A stretch of 64,000 nucleotides of DNA from Dechloromonas sp. H13 (GTDB lineage: Bacteria; Pseudomonadota; Gammaproteobacteria; Burkholderiales; Rhodocyclaceae). Below the pieces are notes generated by a model that made no database searches, was not told the origin of the DNA, and worked only from the letters and a program-made list of their open reading frames with translations. Made by a program: the position numbers and the translations under genes. Of the stretch, positions 52,046-60,014 are shown in pieces. The DNA is taken from positions 1 to 64,000 of the forward strand of contig NZ_SSXX01000010.1 in assembly GCF_009469615.1 (NCBI RefSeq), read 5' to 3'. Positions within the stretch are counted from its first letter, which is position 1, and each line of letters begins with the position of its first letter.

Positions 52046-52942
52046 ATGAAATCCCGTCCCGCAAACTACTTTCAGCTTCGCCCGTTGGCCTTCGGCTCGG
52101 CAATGTTGCTGAGTAGTTTTGGCGGGAATGCATTGGCCGATGTAATCAAGCCTCCCTCGACCCAATTGGCTGCTTTGCGCAATGAAGCCAGGACTTACGA
52201 ACATGGCGAGGGAGTAAAGCGGGACACTGCCAAAGCCATCCAGCTTTATTGCGAAGCTTCCCGACTTGGCGATGCAGAATCCCAGTACAGCCTTGGCTGG
52301 ATGTATGCAAATGGTCGCGGCATGCCCCGCGATGATGCCACGGCTGCATACTTCTTCAATCTGGCGGCAAAACAGGGCCACCCGCAGGCGCAGCGCATGC
52401 TGCGACAGGTAGGCGACCCGGTAACCAAGCCGCCTGAGTGCCTGTTCGACAGCGACGGCCATGACATTGTCGCCAGGGCCGCGCCGGATCACCGCAAGGT
52501 AATGGAATTGGTGATGAGACTGGCGCCTGAATACGGCGTGTATCCTCGCTTGGCAATGGCAGTCATCCGCACCGAATCGAATTTCAATCCAGGCGCCGTT
52601 TCACCCAAAAACGCCCAGGGCCTGATGCAGTTGATCCCCGAAACAGCGGCACGCTTCAACGTAAAGAAACCCTTCGACCCGGAGGAAAACATTCGCGGCG
52701 GCCTGGCTTATCTGAGATGGCTATTGGCCTATTTCAAAGGCAATGTCGCACTGGTAGCTGCTGCCTACAACGCCGGCGAAGGCGCGGTAAACCGCTACGC
52801 CGGTATTCCGCCCTATGCCGAGACCCAGGGCTACGTCAAACGCATCCGCGAGACGTTCAAACGCGATGAGCACCCGTTCGATCCGTCGGTCACCGAACCC
52901 TCTCCCGAACTGCCGCGCATTGCCAGTCGCAAGTCGATGTAG
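52046..52942 (+). CDS. Lytic transglycosylase with Sel1-like repeats
   Basis: 298 aa. A signal peptide (LAFGSAMLLSSFGGNALA) is followed by two Sel1 repeats (about 50-130: SQYSLGWMYANGRGMPRDDATAAYFFNLAAKQGH) and a C-terminal SLT domain with catalytic Glu177 in RTESNFNPGAVSPKNAQGLMQLIPETA and later AAYNAGEGAVNRYAGIPPYAETQGYV. It would cut peptidoglycan in the periplasm, making room for the EPS export complex. Such enzymes are common in exosortase-type EPS loci. It directly follows the dehydrogenase gene and is the last plus-strand gene of the locus. Confidence 0.9.
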   Translation: MKSRPANYFQLRPLAFGSAMLLSSFGGNALADVIKPPSTQLAALRNEARTYEHGEGVKRDTAKAIQLYCEASRLGDAESQYSLGWMYANGRGMPRDDATAAYFFNLAAKQGHPQAQRMLRQVGDPVTKPPECLFDSDGHDIVARAAPDHRKVMELVMRLAPEYGVYPRLAMAVIRTESNFNPGAVSPKNAQGLMQLIPETAARFNVKKPFDPEENIRGGLAYLRWLLAYFKGNVALVAAAYNAGEGAVNRYAGIPPYAETQGYVKRIRETFKRDEHPFDPSVTEPSPELPRIASRKSM

Positions 52943-53496
52943 CCGACACCATGGTTGCTCCCTCACTCGGGCCGAACCCAGGAGTCGCAAACCGGGAGAA
53001 CGTCTGACGTTTGCCCTACGCCACGTTGCCAAGAGTACGCCAATGTTGCGTATCAGCATGGACTTGTTGTGTCAGATTGAATCTGGCGAATCCAAGTAGT
53101 ACAAACCAAACAAGCCTCCCGGCCAGCGGGAACGACGCCCCAACTTTCACGGAATGAACACGAGGTCTTAAGATAGATTCCGGCGATCAGTATGAATAAG
53201 GCATATGGAAAGAGAATATTATTCTTGCAACCTCCTTCAATTCATTTTCCACTACCCAGTTGTGTCCGAGTACAACCAAGATAATTCCAATACCCGTGGC
53301 GATATCGACAATAGCCTTTCTTTTATTTTCAGGCATTCAGCGAGTCGGTTATTTTTCTCAGAGAAAACGCACGCAAAAATATCATTGGTTATGTACCCGT
53401 TGCGGCAAGGCCTACGATTAAATAAATAAGCCATTCACTAAGCACACTCCAGACAATTCAAGAATCGGTCCCTTCAAGAGCGATATTTCATGGAGA
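52943..53496. other. AT-rich gap without intact gene
   Basis: 554 bases between the transglycosylase and acyltransferase genes, with base composition clearly more AT-rich from about 53150 on. No intact gene is credible; a 74-codon plus-strand frame at 53205 has no family features. The minus strand holds the acyltransferase remnant listed separately. I see no terminal inverted repeats or transposase. The region looks like an old insertion/deletion scar. Confidence 0.6.
53187..53336 (-). pseudogene. Remnant of an acyltransferase-3 family gene (N-terminal fragment)
   Basis: A 49-codon minus-strand frame reads MPENKRKAIVDIATGIGI then ILVVLGHNW and IIFSFHMPYSY before a stop. R-x-x-x-DIA-GIGIILVVLGHN and FSFHMP are the N-terminal hallmarks of the OafA/NolL-type acyltransferase 3 family. 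Shifting by one base after FHMP continues as FILIAGIYLKTS and SFRESW, the expected next helix, so the gene carries a frameshift and then decays by about 53100. It is distinct from the intact acyltransferase 160 bases downstream, suggesting replacement of one O-acyltransferase by another. Confidence 0.75.
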
Positions 53497-54567
53497 CTAT
53501 TGAACAATCTCTCTTGTGAAACTGAATTTCGACAATATCTTCGTGGCTGCCAACGAAAGAAGCAGTACCAGCGACGCATAGGCGAACGACCATGCAGGGC
53601 CACTGAAAACCCAGCCAAGCGGTTTCAGAAGGTCGACAAAGATGAAATGTATCGCGTAAATACCAAGGGAAAACGTTCCGATAACCGAGATCGTACTGCT
53701 CTTGTTAACCATCATTGAATGATTCGACAGCGCCACCATTGCAGCACCCAGGCCCATCAGATACGTTCCGAAAACGTAGTCCTGCATGAGGTTTATTCCG
53801 TATTCACGCCAGAGAATATAAAGCTCCGTGAGGTGTAACGTGAACCCGAGGAGGAATATCATGCTTCCCTTCAATGCCCAACTGCCATTGGGCCTCATTT
53901 GTGAAATGAGGTATCCGGAAACGAAAAAGACAGTGCTAAAAAATGGTCCGTTCCTAGTGTCGACTTGACTGTGAAATCCCAAGCCTGTATTCGCATAAGC
54001 CTTCCCGAAAACACCGATAATGTATAGCGTCACAGAAACTGCAATCAGAGTACGGATATGATTTCTGCTGGCAAATAGTGATGTAATTGCCAATGCCCAT
54101 AGCAAGGCGATCAAATACCAAAGATGAACCCTAGTCCCCTGCAGCATCAATCTCATTGGATTTGCCACGTGATCGATAAATCGCCAGTACGCCACTTTCA
54201 ATGGCCAGACCGGCCCGTCGACGAACATCTTTGGCACTAGATCGAAGGGAAACAGGTAAATCGCGGACCACGCCACAAAGACAAAGAAAATTCTCTTGGC
54301 CCTCTTGACGACGACCGGAGATGCGGGTGCCAAATTAACACCTTTATTAGCCTTTTGGCCCCAAAGATAGCCAGATAAAACAAAAAAGCACGGAACGGAA
54401 AAACGTGCCGCCTGGCTGAACAAGAACACAAGGTTCTGCCAAATGCCGTCCTCCCACTTCATGTAGGCACGAAATAACTCCGTATCGTCCATCAAGACCG
54501 CATGCCCGGAGATAACGCAGATGATGGCGAGTGTTTTAACTAAATCTACGCTCCCCGAGGGTCTCAT
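53497..54567 (-). CDS. Acyltransferase 3 family membrane protein (O-acetylase)
   Basis: 356 aa with about ten hydrophobic helices. The N-terminus SVDLVKTLAIICVISGHAVLM and VFLFSQAARFSVPCFFVLSGYLWG are the family marks (His in ISGH, and the SVPCFFVLSGYL helix). It would transfer an acetyl or succinyl group to EPS or another glycan in the inner membrane. It is clearly more AT-rich than its neighbours, a sign of recent transfer. It lies on the opposite strand to the transglycosylase gene, with the acyltransferase remnant between. Confidence 0.88.
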   Translation of the reverse strand: MRPSGSVDLVKTLAIICVISGHAVLMDDTELFRAYMKWEDGIWQNLVFLFSQAARFSVPCFFVLSGYLWGQKANKGVNLAPASPVVVKRAKRIFFVFVAWSAIYLFPFDLVPKMFVDGPVWPLKVAYWRFIDHVANPMRLMLQGTRVHLWYLIALLWALAITSLFASRNHIRTLIAVSVTLYIIGVFGKAYANTGLGFHSQVDTRNGPFFSTVFFVSGYLISQMRPNGSWALKGSMIFLLGFTLHLTELYILWREYGINLMQDYVFGTYLMGLGAAMVALSNHSMMVNKSSTISVIGTFSLGIYAIHFIFVDLLKPLGWVFSGPAWSFAYASLVLLLSLAATKILSKFSFTREIVQ

Positions 54568-54645
54568 GGAACTATCCGAATATACTCAGCACAAAATTGT
54601 CGATTGCCGGCCACTTGGGCAACCCAAGCGCACCAGGTCGGCATC

Positions 54646-55869
54646 TCAGGCCTCCCGGGAAACGAGATGCTCGATAACCAACGCCGCCAGTACTGAAACG
54701 AGCGGCATGATCGGCTCCCGATAGCGGAATATCACGTAGAAAAGCATATGCACGGCTGTGTAGCTACCGATCGCCAGCCATAACAGCCCCACGCCACCTC
54801 TCCTGCGCAGAGGCTGGATCAGGACTGTTCCCGACGCCGCCAATATCAGGGCCACGAATTGCACAGCCCACAGGGCACGGACAAGAATTTCGGCTTTCGA
54901 TTGCTCTCCAGCCCCCCGATGAAATGGCGGCATCCAGAAGTACGCCAGCTTCTGCAGCGCCAACGCCGCAAACTGCCTCGGGTTTTCCTCTATCCAGGAA
55001 ATAGCTTCCTTACGGAGCAGTTCAGACGCATACACCTCACCCTGCTGACGAATGGACTGCCAGCTTTCGCCGCGCGGCGTGTCCCCGATTGATACGAACA
55101 TGCCGGTCGCCGCTGGATTGTTTCCGACATAAAGATTGAAACCACCATTCGTATTCAAGAGCGGGACGCCTAACGCATGCATGTTGCGCATTACCCAAGG
55201 CGCCGGGATGGCAATGGCAACGATCAGTACCAGCACGCCGAGTTGAATGCGGTCGACCCCGGCTTCCCGTGAGAAATATAGCGCCACCGGCACAACGATC
55301 AGGAGTGAAAGCGCAGCATTTCCGGTCAACGCCAGTCCGCCGAAACACGCACCGCAGCCGATGGCGGCGGAACGTCCGGCGCCGTTCAGGAGGCGCAATG
55401 AAAAATACACGCTCCCGAGAACGAGCAGAGTCATGAGATTTTCCTTGGCCAGATAGACCACATAAATCGCCGCAGGCAGATAAAACGCCCACAGAACTGC
55501 CGCAACCAACCGGCCGATCACGCCGCTCCCCACTTCACGGGCGATCGCATGGCAAACAAAAATACCGCCGGTACCGAGCAGTGCATTGAATACACGAGCA
55601 ACCAGCAATTCATTCGAATCAACGAGAAATGCCGGCGCGAGGATGAACAACGGATAGCAGACGTTGTACATCGCCAGATTTCCCATGTGATCGACAATCC
55701 CTTTTCCGGCCAGCAGGTTCAGGGCCATGCTGCGATAAGCCAATTCGTCGCTTTCAGGCGAATGCCCGAACGTAGCGATGGCTACAAGTCTGAAGACCAG
55801 ACCTGCGATGGCGACCCTCCAAAGAAGGGACGACTCATGCGCCGACACCCCCTTCAGACGCCACAACAT
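54646..55869 (-). CDS. GT39/ArnT-like membrane glycosyltransferase
   Basis: 407 aa with about ten helices. The first periplasmic loop contains the acidic motif SPESDELAYRSMALNLL, as in GT-C enzymes (D/E-D/E close to the first helix), and later NTNGGFNLYVGNNPAATG and YFWMPPFH. It would use a polyprenyl-phosphate sugar to glycosylate a periplasmic target. Neighbouring UbiA-like and EamA-like genes suggest the donor comes from that pathway (inference). The gene lies 78 bases downstream of nothing else on the strand and 40 bases after the next upstream gene. Confidence 0.82.
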   Translation of the reverse strand: MLWRLKGVSAHESSLLWRVAIAGLVFRLVAIATFGHSPESDELAYRSMALNLLAGKGIVDHMGNLAMYNVCYPLFILAPAFLVDSNELLVARVFNALLGTGGIFVCHAIAREVGSGVIGRLVAAVLWAFYLPAAIYVVYLAKENLMTLLVLGSVYFSLRLLNGAGRSAAIGCGACFGGLALTGNAALSLLIVVPVALYFSREAGVDRIQLGVLVLIVAIAIPAPWVMRNMHALGVPLLNTNGGFNLYVGNNPAATGMFVSIGDTPRGESWQSIRQQGEVYASELLRKEAISWIEENPRQFAALALQKLAYFWMPPFHRGAGEQSKAEILVRALWAVQFVALILAASGTVLIQPLRRRGGVGLLWLAIGSYTAVHMLFYVIFRYREPIMPLVSVLAALVIEHLVSREA

Positions 55870-55909
55870 CCAGTCTCCCCTGCGCGGACCAAGTTCCCTC
55901 CCATTTCAG

Positions 55910-57055
55910 TTACCGCAAGTTGCGCTCATCGCTGAAATACCTGATCCAGGTGTGTACCGCAGCCAAATACAGGAACGGGAATGTCAGCGAAAGATTGCGG
56001 TATTCATCCTGCCAGCAGAACAGGATGAATAGCGGCAAATTGATTCCCGCAGTGACAAGCAGAGGCCAGCGCACGCAATCCGGCTTTTCTCGCCAATAGC
56101 CGAAAATGGCCATCAACAATGTGCCGAGCACTACAACATTTGTCGGTTTCGGCAATGGAAGCAGCCCGAAATGCGGTGCGGTAACCGCTAGCCAGGGTTT
56201 CAGGGAAAACCAGAAATCGATATTGGTGAAGAAATGGAATTCTGTGGCGCCCCCCGGATGATCCTTCAGAATAATGCGGATGGCGACGAAACCAATCAAT
56301 ACCACTGCAAACTCACGGGCCGCCGCCCGATAATCCGCTGAGCGCAAACGCCGCTCAAGCCCCCAACGAACCACGGCACCGAACAGGGGAAAGAACACTG
56401 CGGTCTCCTTGTTTAGGATCGCCAGCGCCAATACCGGAAGCGTCAGGACTTGCTGCCTGGTCAGCACGAGCAGCAGGTACAGCAGTAAGATGAATAGTTC
56501 GAAGTGATCGTAGATGTAACCGTTGTTGGCGCGATAACTGATGGTCAGGAGCAGCGCAAATACAATGGGCGCAGCATCCAGGACAACCCTGGAAACCATC
56601 GTCACCGGAAAGACGATTCGTGAGATTCTGCGCAGAAGGAAAAGCGAAATCAGAAGGAATACAAAGGCTCCCAACAAAATTATCGCGTATGCCAGCGCGA
56701 GGTGGTCGCTCATCTGCACCGCATAGGATGCGCCCTGCGTCGCGTCAAGCGCCTGCCGGCTGCGTTCTATCAATGGGATCGCCAGTACATCGGGCATCTT
56801 GTTGGCCGTCCATTCAACCACATTCCGCATCAATAGACGAAACGCATAGGGTTTTGGCCAGGCACCGTTCAGTATCTTTTCCAGCGAATATTCCGGATGC
56901 GCAACGATGGTCGTCCATTTGTAGGCAAAGCTCGCCACTGCCTGCGAAGCGGCAGTCGCATACAGGAGCAGCAGCAGCGAACCGTAGACCAACCGGGGAA
57001 ACCTCGTGCTGGAGTTCCCCAAGGCGGATTGCCGACCGATTTCGTTCGCTTTCAT
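55910..57055 (-). CDS. Polytopic membrane protein, possibly GT-C fold
   Basis: 381 aa with about nine or ten transmembrane segments. A large loop after the first helix (YKWTTIVAHPEYSLEKILNG ... SRQALDATQG) precedes the remaining helices, including NNGYIYDHFELFILLLYLLLVL and LALAILNKETAVFFPL. The LNKET motif occurs in some GT-C-like proteins of unknown function. I cannot name the family. The ATG overlaps the stop of the EamA/SMR-like gene (ATGA), so it belongs to the same operon as the UbiA-like gene; a much longer ORF upstream is rejected for this reason. Confidence 0.65.
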   Translation of the reverse strand: MKANEIGRQSALGNSSTRFPRLVYGSLLLLLYATAASQAVASFAYKWTTIVAHPEYSLEKILNGAWPKPYAFRLLMRNVVEWTANKMPDVLAIPLIERSRQALDATQGASYAVQMSDHLALAYAIILLGAFVFLLISLFLLRRISRIVFPVTMVSRVVLDAAPIVFALLLTISYRANNGYIYDHFELFILLLYLLLVLTRQQVLTLPVLALAILNKETAVFFPLFGAVVRWGLERRLRSADYRAAAREFAVVLIGFVAIRIILKDHPGGATEFHFFTNIDFWFSLKPWLAVTAPHFGLLPLPKPTNVVVLGTLLMAIFGYWREKPDCVRWPLLVTAGINLPLFILFCWQDEYRNLSLTFPFLYLAAVHTWIRYFSDERNLR

Positions 57056-57417
57056 GTCCGACTCACGATAAATACGCCGCAACAGATCAGGAGGACCCCC
57101 ATCCCCCTCAGAACGCCAACCTGCTCCCCAAGTGCAAATCCGACGACCACCGTGATTGCAAACCCAAGCCCCACCAAGGGGTATGCCTTGCTGACATCCC
57201 ATTTGGACAAGACCGCCAGCCAGACCACGGCGCCCAAACCGTAAAGCAGGAAGCCACCAAATACGTACTTGTTGGTCAGGACGGTGAAGACCGTACGCAA
57301 AGCCGCAGGATTTCCCAGCGCCTCGCGCACTTCCAGACTGGACATACCGGCTTTCAAGGAAAACTGTGCAGCAACGGATAACAGAATGCTGAGAATGGCA
57401 ACGATCAAAGTTCTCAC
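57052..57417 (-). CDS. Small four-helix EamA/SMR-like membrane protein (possible lipid-sugar flippase)
   Basis: 121 aa with four hydrophobic helices. RTLIVAILSILLSVAAQFSLKAGM and VAVLSKWDVSKAYPLVGLGFAITVVVGFALGEQ-like sequence (WLAVLSKWDVSKAYPLVGLGF) match the SMR/EamA small transporters, such as ArnE/ArnF, which flip undecaprenyl-linked sugars. GTG start at 57415-57417 overlaps the UbiA-like gene stop (GTGA) with GGAAG nearby. A longer in-frame ORF (to 57702) lies within the UbiA gene and is rejected. It fits between a lipid-sugar synthase and the membrane glycosyltransferases. Confidence 0.8.
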   Translation of the reverse strand: MRTLIVAILSILLSVAAQFSLKAGMSSLEVREALGNPAALRTVFTVLTNKYVFGGFLLYGLGAVVWLAVLSKWDVSKAYPLVGLGFAITVVVGFALGEQVGVLRGMGVLLICCGVFIVSRT

Positions 57418-58865
57418 AGCAGAAACTTCCAAAAATCGACGAACTGGGCGAGCAACAACAGGACAATCATGGCCGCGACAGTAATCCGGCTTCCCCGATT
57501 CTTGATGGCGTAGACCACCGGATCGTCGTGCATTTCGCCGCGCGAAGTCTTGATCCAGAGGCGAGCGATCCAGTAGATCAGGCACAAGGCGACGAGCCAC
57601 AACAACTCCGGCGTCGCATAACTGACATGCGTACTCGGTGCATTGATGAATAGACCGAACACGACGACCGCGCACAGTGCCGATCCGACACCGAGCGGCC
57701 ACAGCACGACCAGATCCTTCACACGGTAATCCCGGCCGCGCGTCGCCGACTTGCCGCCATTATCCTGGACCACCAGTTCCGAACAGCGCTTGACCAGCGC
57801 CAGACTGAGGAAGAAGAAAACTGAAAACGCGAGCAGCCATGAACTGGTCATGACACCGATCGCCACCGAACCGGCGACGATGCGCAGCGTGTAGAGCAGC
57901 GAGAGCATCAAAACGTCGATCAACACGTACTGCTTGAGAACCCAACTGTATGCGCTGGTGAGAACCAGGTAGAGCAGAAGCATCAGGAAGAATTTCAGGG
58001 ATACGACCGATGCCATGACCAGCGCCGCCGCGAGGAGCATTCCGGCCATGGCGACACCGTTCAATATGGGCAATCGCGCACTGGCGAAGGGACGCGATTT
58101 CTTGCGCGGATGGGCGCGATCGTTTTCCAGGTCCCAAAGATCGTTGACCATGTAGGTCGCCGATGCAGCGAACGAAAAGGCAAAAAAACCCAGCAACAGG
58201 GTCAGGAAAGTTGTAGGCCCAATAAAGGAGAATGCCGTCAGAACTGGAACGAATAGGAGCAGGTTCTTCATCCACTGATGGACACGGAGGGCGCGCAACC
58301 ACATGGAGAATCCCGCGGCTTCGTTGGAGAACTCCCTTTCTATCGGCACTTTCTTGCCAACGCTCGCTGCCACCTCGGGAGACACACCGACCAGCACGGC
58401 AGCCTGCGCCGCATCCCATATCGGCAGGTCGGCGGAACTGTCCCCCGCATAAACGAACTCCTTGCCCAGGCGCAACTGGATCAGTTCAAGCTTGTTTTTA
58501 CCCTTGAGATTTAACCCCTCCTCAGTCGCCAGAACCACGTCGAACACCCCCACCTGCTGGGCGACACGATCGGCAATAGAACGATGCGCCGCAGTCGCCA
58601 GGACTATCTTTCGCCCCCTTGCCTTTTCTTCCTGCAGATAAGCGACCAATGGTTCGCGCAAAGGCAGGTTTTGCGGTGCGAAATTCGCATGGCGGGCGAT
58701 TGCCGCCTTGAATGCAGCCTTTCCGCCGAGCAACCAGAAAGGAAGTTTCAGCGCGCACGTCGGCGCGGACTTCACAAGATGGACCACCGACTCGACCAAG
58801 GTATCGGTCGGCGTCAAGGTTCCATCCAGATCAACCACTAACGGCACATTCGCAACAGCTTGCAT
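57414..58865 (-). CDS. HAD-UbiA fusion, decaprenyl-phosphate phosphoribosyltransferase-like
   Basis: 483 aa. The N-terminal HAD phosphatase domain (about 8-190) has the catalytic motif DLDGT at 12-16, and KNKLELIQ...YAGDSSADLPIW. The C-terminal UbiA domain (about 200-483, eight or nine helices) has NDLWDLENDRAHPRKKSRPFA at 241 on (the NDxxDxxxD site) and a second region around SAYSWVLKQYVLIDVLMLS. It resembles Rv3806c and rhizobial NoeC, which make polyprenyl-phospho-ribose. The HAD part could remove the 5-phosphate in the next step. ATG 58865 has AGGG nine bases upstream; upstream TTG/ATG are less well spaced. Confidence 0.84.
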   Translation of the reverse strand: MQAVANVPLVVDLDGTLTPTDTLVESVVHLVKSAPTCALKLPFWLLGGKAAFKAAIARHANFAPQNLPLREPLVAYLQEEKARGRKIVLATAAHRSIADRVAQQVGVFDVVLATEEGLNLKGKNKLELIQLRLGKEFVYAGDSSADLPIWDAAQAAVLVGVSPEVAASVGKKVPIEREFSNEAAGFSMWLRALRVHQWMKNLLLFVPVLTAFSFIGPTTFLTLLLGFFAFSFAASATYMVNDLWDLENDRAHPRKKSRPFASARLPILNGVAMAGMLLAAALVMASVVSLKFFLMLLLYLVLTSAYSWVLKQYVLIDVLMLSLLYTLRIVAGSVAIGVMTSSWLLAFSVFFFLSLALVKRCSELVVQDNGGKSATRGRDYRVKDLVVLWPLGVGSALCAVVVFGLFINAPSTHVSYATPELLWLVALCLIYWIARLWIKTSRGEMHDDPVVYAIKNRGSRITVAAMIVLLLLAQFVDFWKFLL

Positions 58866-59176
58866 TGGCATCAACCCTGAGTACGGACAAAATCGTTAAC
58901 CAACAATCAAGCCAAAAACTTCTCTGGATGGGCGACTAACGAGCGCTGGAAGACGAACTGTTCTCAGGCTCCCCGTTCCCAATACCACACGAGACGATTG
59001 CAAAATCATGGCCTCGCCATAATGCCATTAGCAAATTTTGAAAAACGAGGAAATATTGCACACTCATGCAAAAAGACGTCCACAACGCCGCCACGCGACG
59101 GCACGATACGACGCATTTCGCAAGACATTGACGGAGAGCGATCAGCATCTTCCCTAGCGGGCAAAACGTAACGAAG
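58866..59176. other. Gap without recognised gene
   Basis: 311 bases between the UbiA-like gene and tRNA-Arg. Short frames on the minus strand are not convincing. The promoter of the UbiA operon should lie near the left end, but I could not identify a good -35/-10 pair. No terminator-like hairpin with T-run was seen after the tRNAs. Confidence 0.5.
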
Positions 59177-59253
59177 TGGCGTGCCCGGAGGGACTCGAAC
59201 CCCCAACCTGCTGCTTAGAAGGCAGCTGCTCTATCCAGTTGAGCTACGGGCAC
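59177..59253 (-). tRNA. tRNA-Arg (TCT)
   Basis: 77 nt including an encoded CCA. Acceptor stem GTGCCCG/CGGGCAC, D-arm with AGCTCAACTGGATAGAGC, anticodon loop CTTCTAA (anticodon TCT) in the stem GCTGC/GCAGC, and a T-arm GGTTCGAGTCC. The tRNA-Pro gene lies 24 bases upstream on the same strand, so the two are probably one transcript. Confidence 0.95.
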
Positions 59254-59277
59254 CCGAGGGTGAAGCAGGAAGGAAAT

Positions 59278-59354
59278 TGGTCGGGGCGGTGGGATTCGAA
59301 CTCACGACCCTCTGCTCCCAAAGCAGATGCGCTACCAGACTGCGCTACGCCCCG
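59278..59354 (-). tRNA. tRNA-Pro (TGG)
   Basis: 77 nt with encoded CCA. Acceptor stem CGGGGCG/CGCCCCG, D-arm TAGCGCAGTCTGGTAGCGCA, anticodon loop TTTGGGA (anticodon TGG), T-arm GAGTTCGAATCC. It precedes tRNA-Arg and is divergent from dksA. Confidence 0.95.
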
Positions 59355-59408
59355 ACACGAGGAAGCGGATTCTATCATCACGCAGAAACCCGCACCAGAT
59401 CAAAGGCC

Positions 59409-59414
59409 TATAAT
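59409..59414 (+). promoter_or_regulatory. Candidate -10 box for dksA
   Basis: A perfect TATAAT 80 bases upstream of the dksA ATG. No good -35 is present at 16-18 bases. Because dksA is constitutively expressed in most bacteria, this is the best site in the 139-base gap after tRNA-Pro. Confidence 0.4.
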
Positions 59415-59493
59415 GTCAAAATAAACATTCCTTGCAGGCCGGGCGCCTTTCTGATATTTAATCGCTTTTTTCGTCACTGGGACGTACAAGAAA

Positions 59494-59919
59494 ATGGCAG
59501 ACGAACTGCTCCATAAACACTTCGCACCGTATGAGCCAAAGCCGGGCGAGGATTACATGAGCGCGAAGCAACTCGCGCATTTCCGCAAGATCCTGGAAAC
59601 GCTCAAGAAGGAGTTGAGCGAGGATATCGACCGCACGGTCCATACCATGCAGGACGAAGCCACGGTTTTTGCCGACCCTAACGATCGCGCCAGCCAGGAA
59701 ACGGACATCGCCATCGAACTCCGTAACCGCGACCGCGAACGCAAGCTGATCAAGAAGATCGACGAGACCCTCGGCAGCATCGAAAGCGGCGACTACGGCT
59801 TCTGCAACAAGTGCGGCGTCGAGATCGGCATCAAGCGTCTGGAAGCGCGCCCCACGGCGACCCTGTGCATCGACTGCAAGACGCTGGACGAAATGAAGGA
59901 ACGGCAGATGGCGAAGTAA
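59494..59919 (+). CDS. dksA: RNA polymerase-binding transcription factor DksA
   Basis: 141 aa. The coiled-coil tip has DPNDRASQETD (the two acidic residues in the polymerase secondary channel) and the zinc finger is CNKCG ... CIDC. It tunes transcription with ppGpp in the cytoplasm, acting on rRNA and amino-acid promoters. The length and AHFRKILETLKKEL match E. coli DksA. Followed by a bidirectional hairpin terminator. Confidence 0.97.
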   Translation: MADELLHKHFAPYEPKPGEDYMSAKQLAHFRKILETLKKELSEDIDRTVHTMQDEATVFADPNDRASQETDIAIELRNRDRERKLIKKIDETLGSIESGDYGFCNKCGVEIGIKRLEARPTATLCIDCKTLDEMKERQMAK

Positions 59920-59960
59920 GCCTGCCGTTCGTCTTGTTGCGGTCGACCTCCGGAAAACCG

Positions 59961-59996
59961 CAAAAACAAAGGGCACCGCAAGGGTGCCCTTTGTTC
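59961..59996. terminator. Bidirectional terminator between dksA and pnp
   Basis: Perfect 12-bp stem ACAAAGGGCACC / GGTGCCCTTTGT (59966-59977 and 59983-59994) with a 5-base loop. A-run on its left serves as T-run for pnp on the minus strand; T-rich end on the right serves dksA. Confidence 0.85.
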
Positions 59997-60014
59997 ATTC
60001 AGAAAGCTTCCTGC

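Noticed and set aside
53205-53429. 74-codon plus-strand frame in the AT-rich gap
   Set aside because: No family features; the opposite strand carries recognisable acyltransferase remnants.
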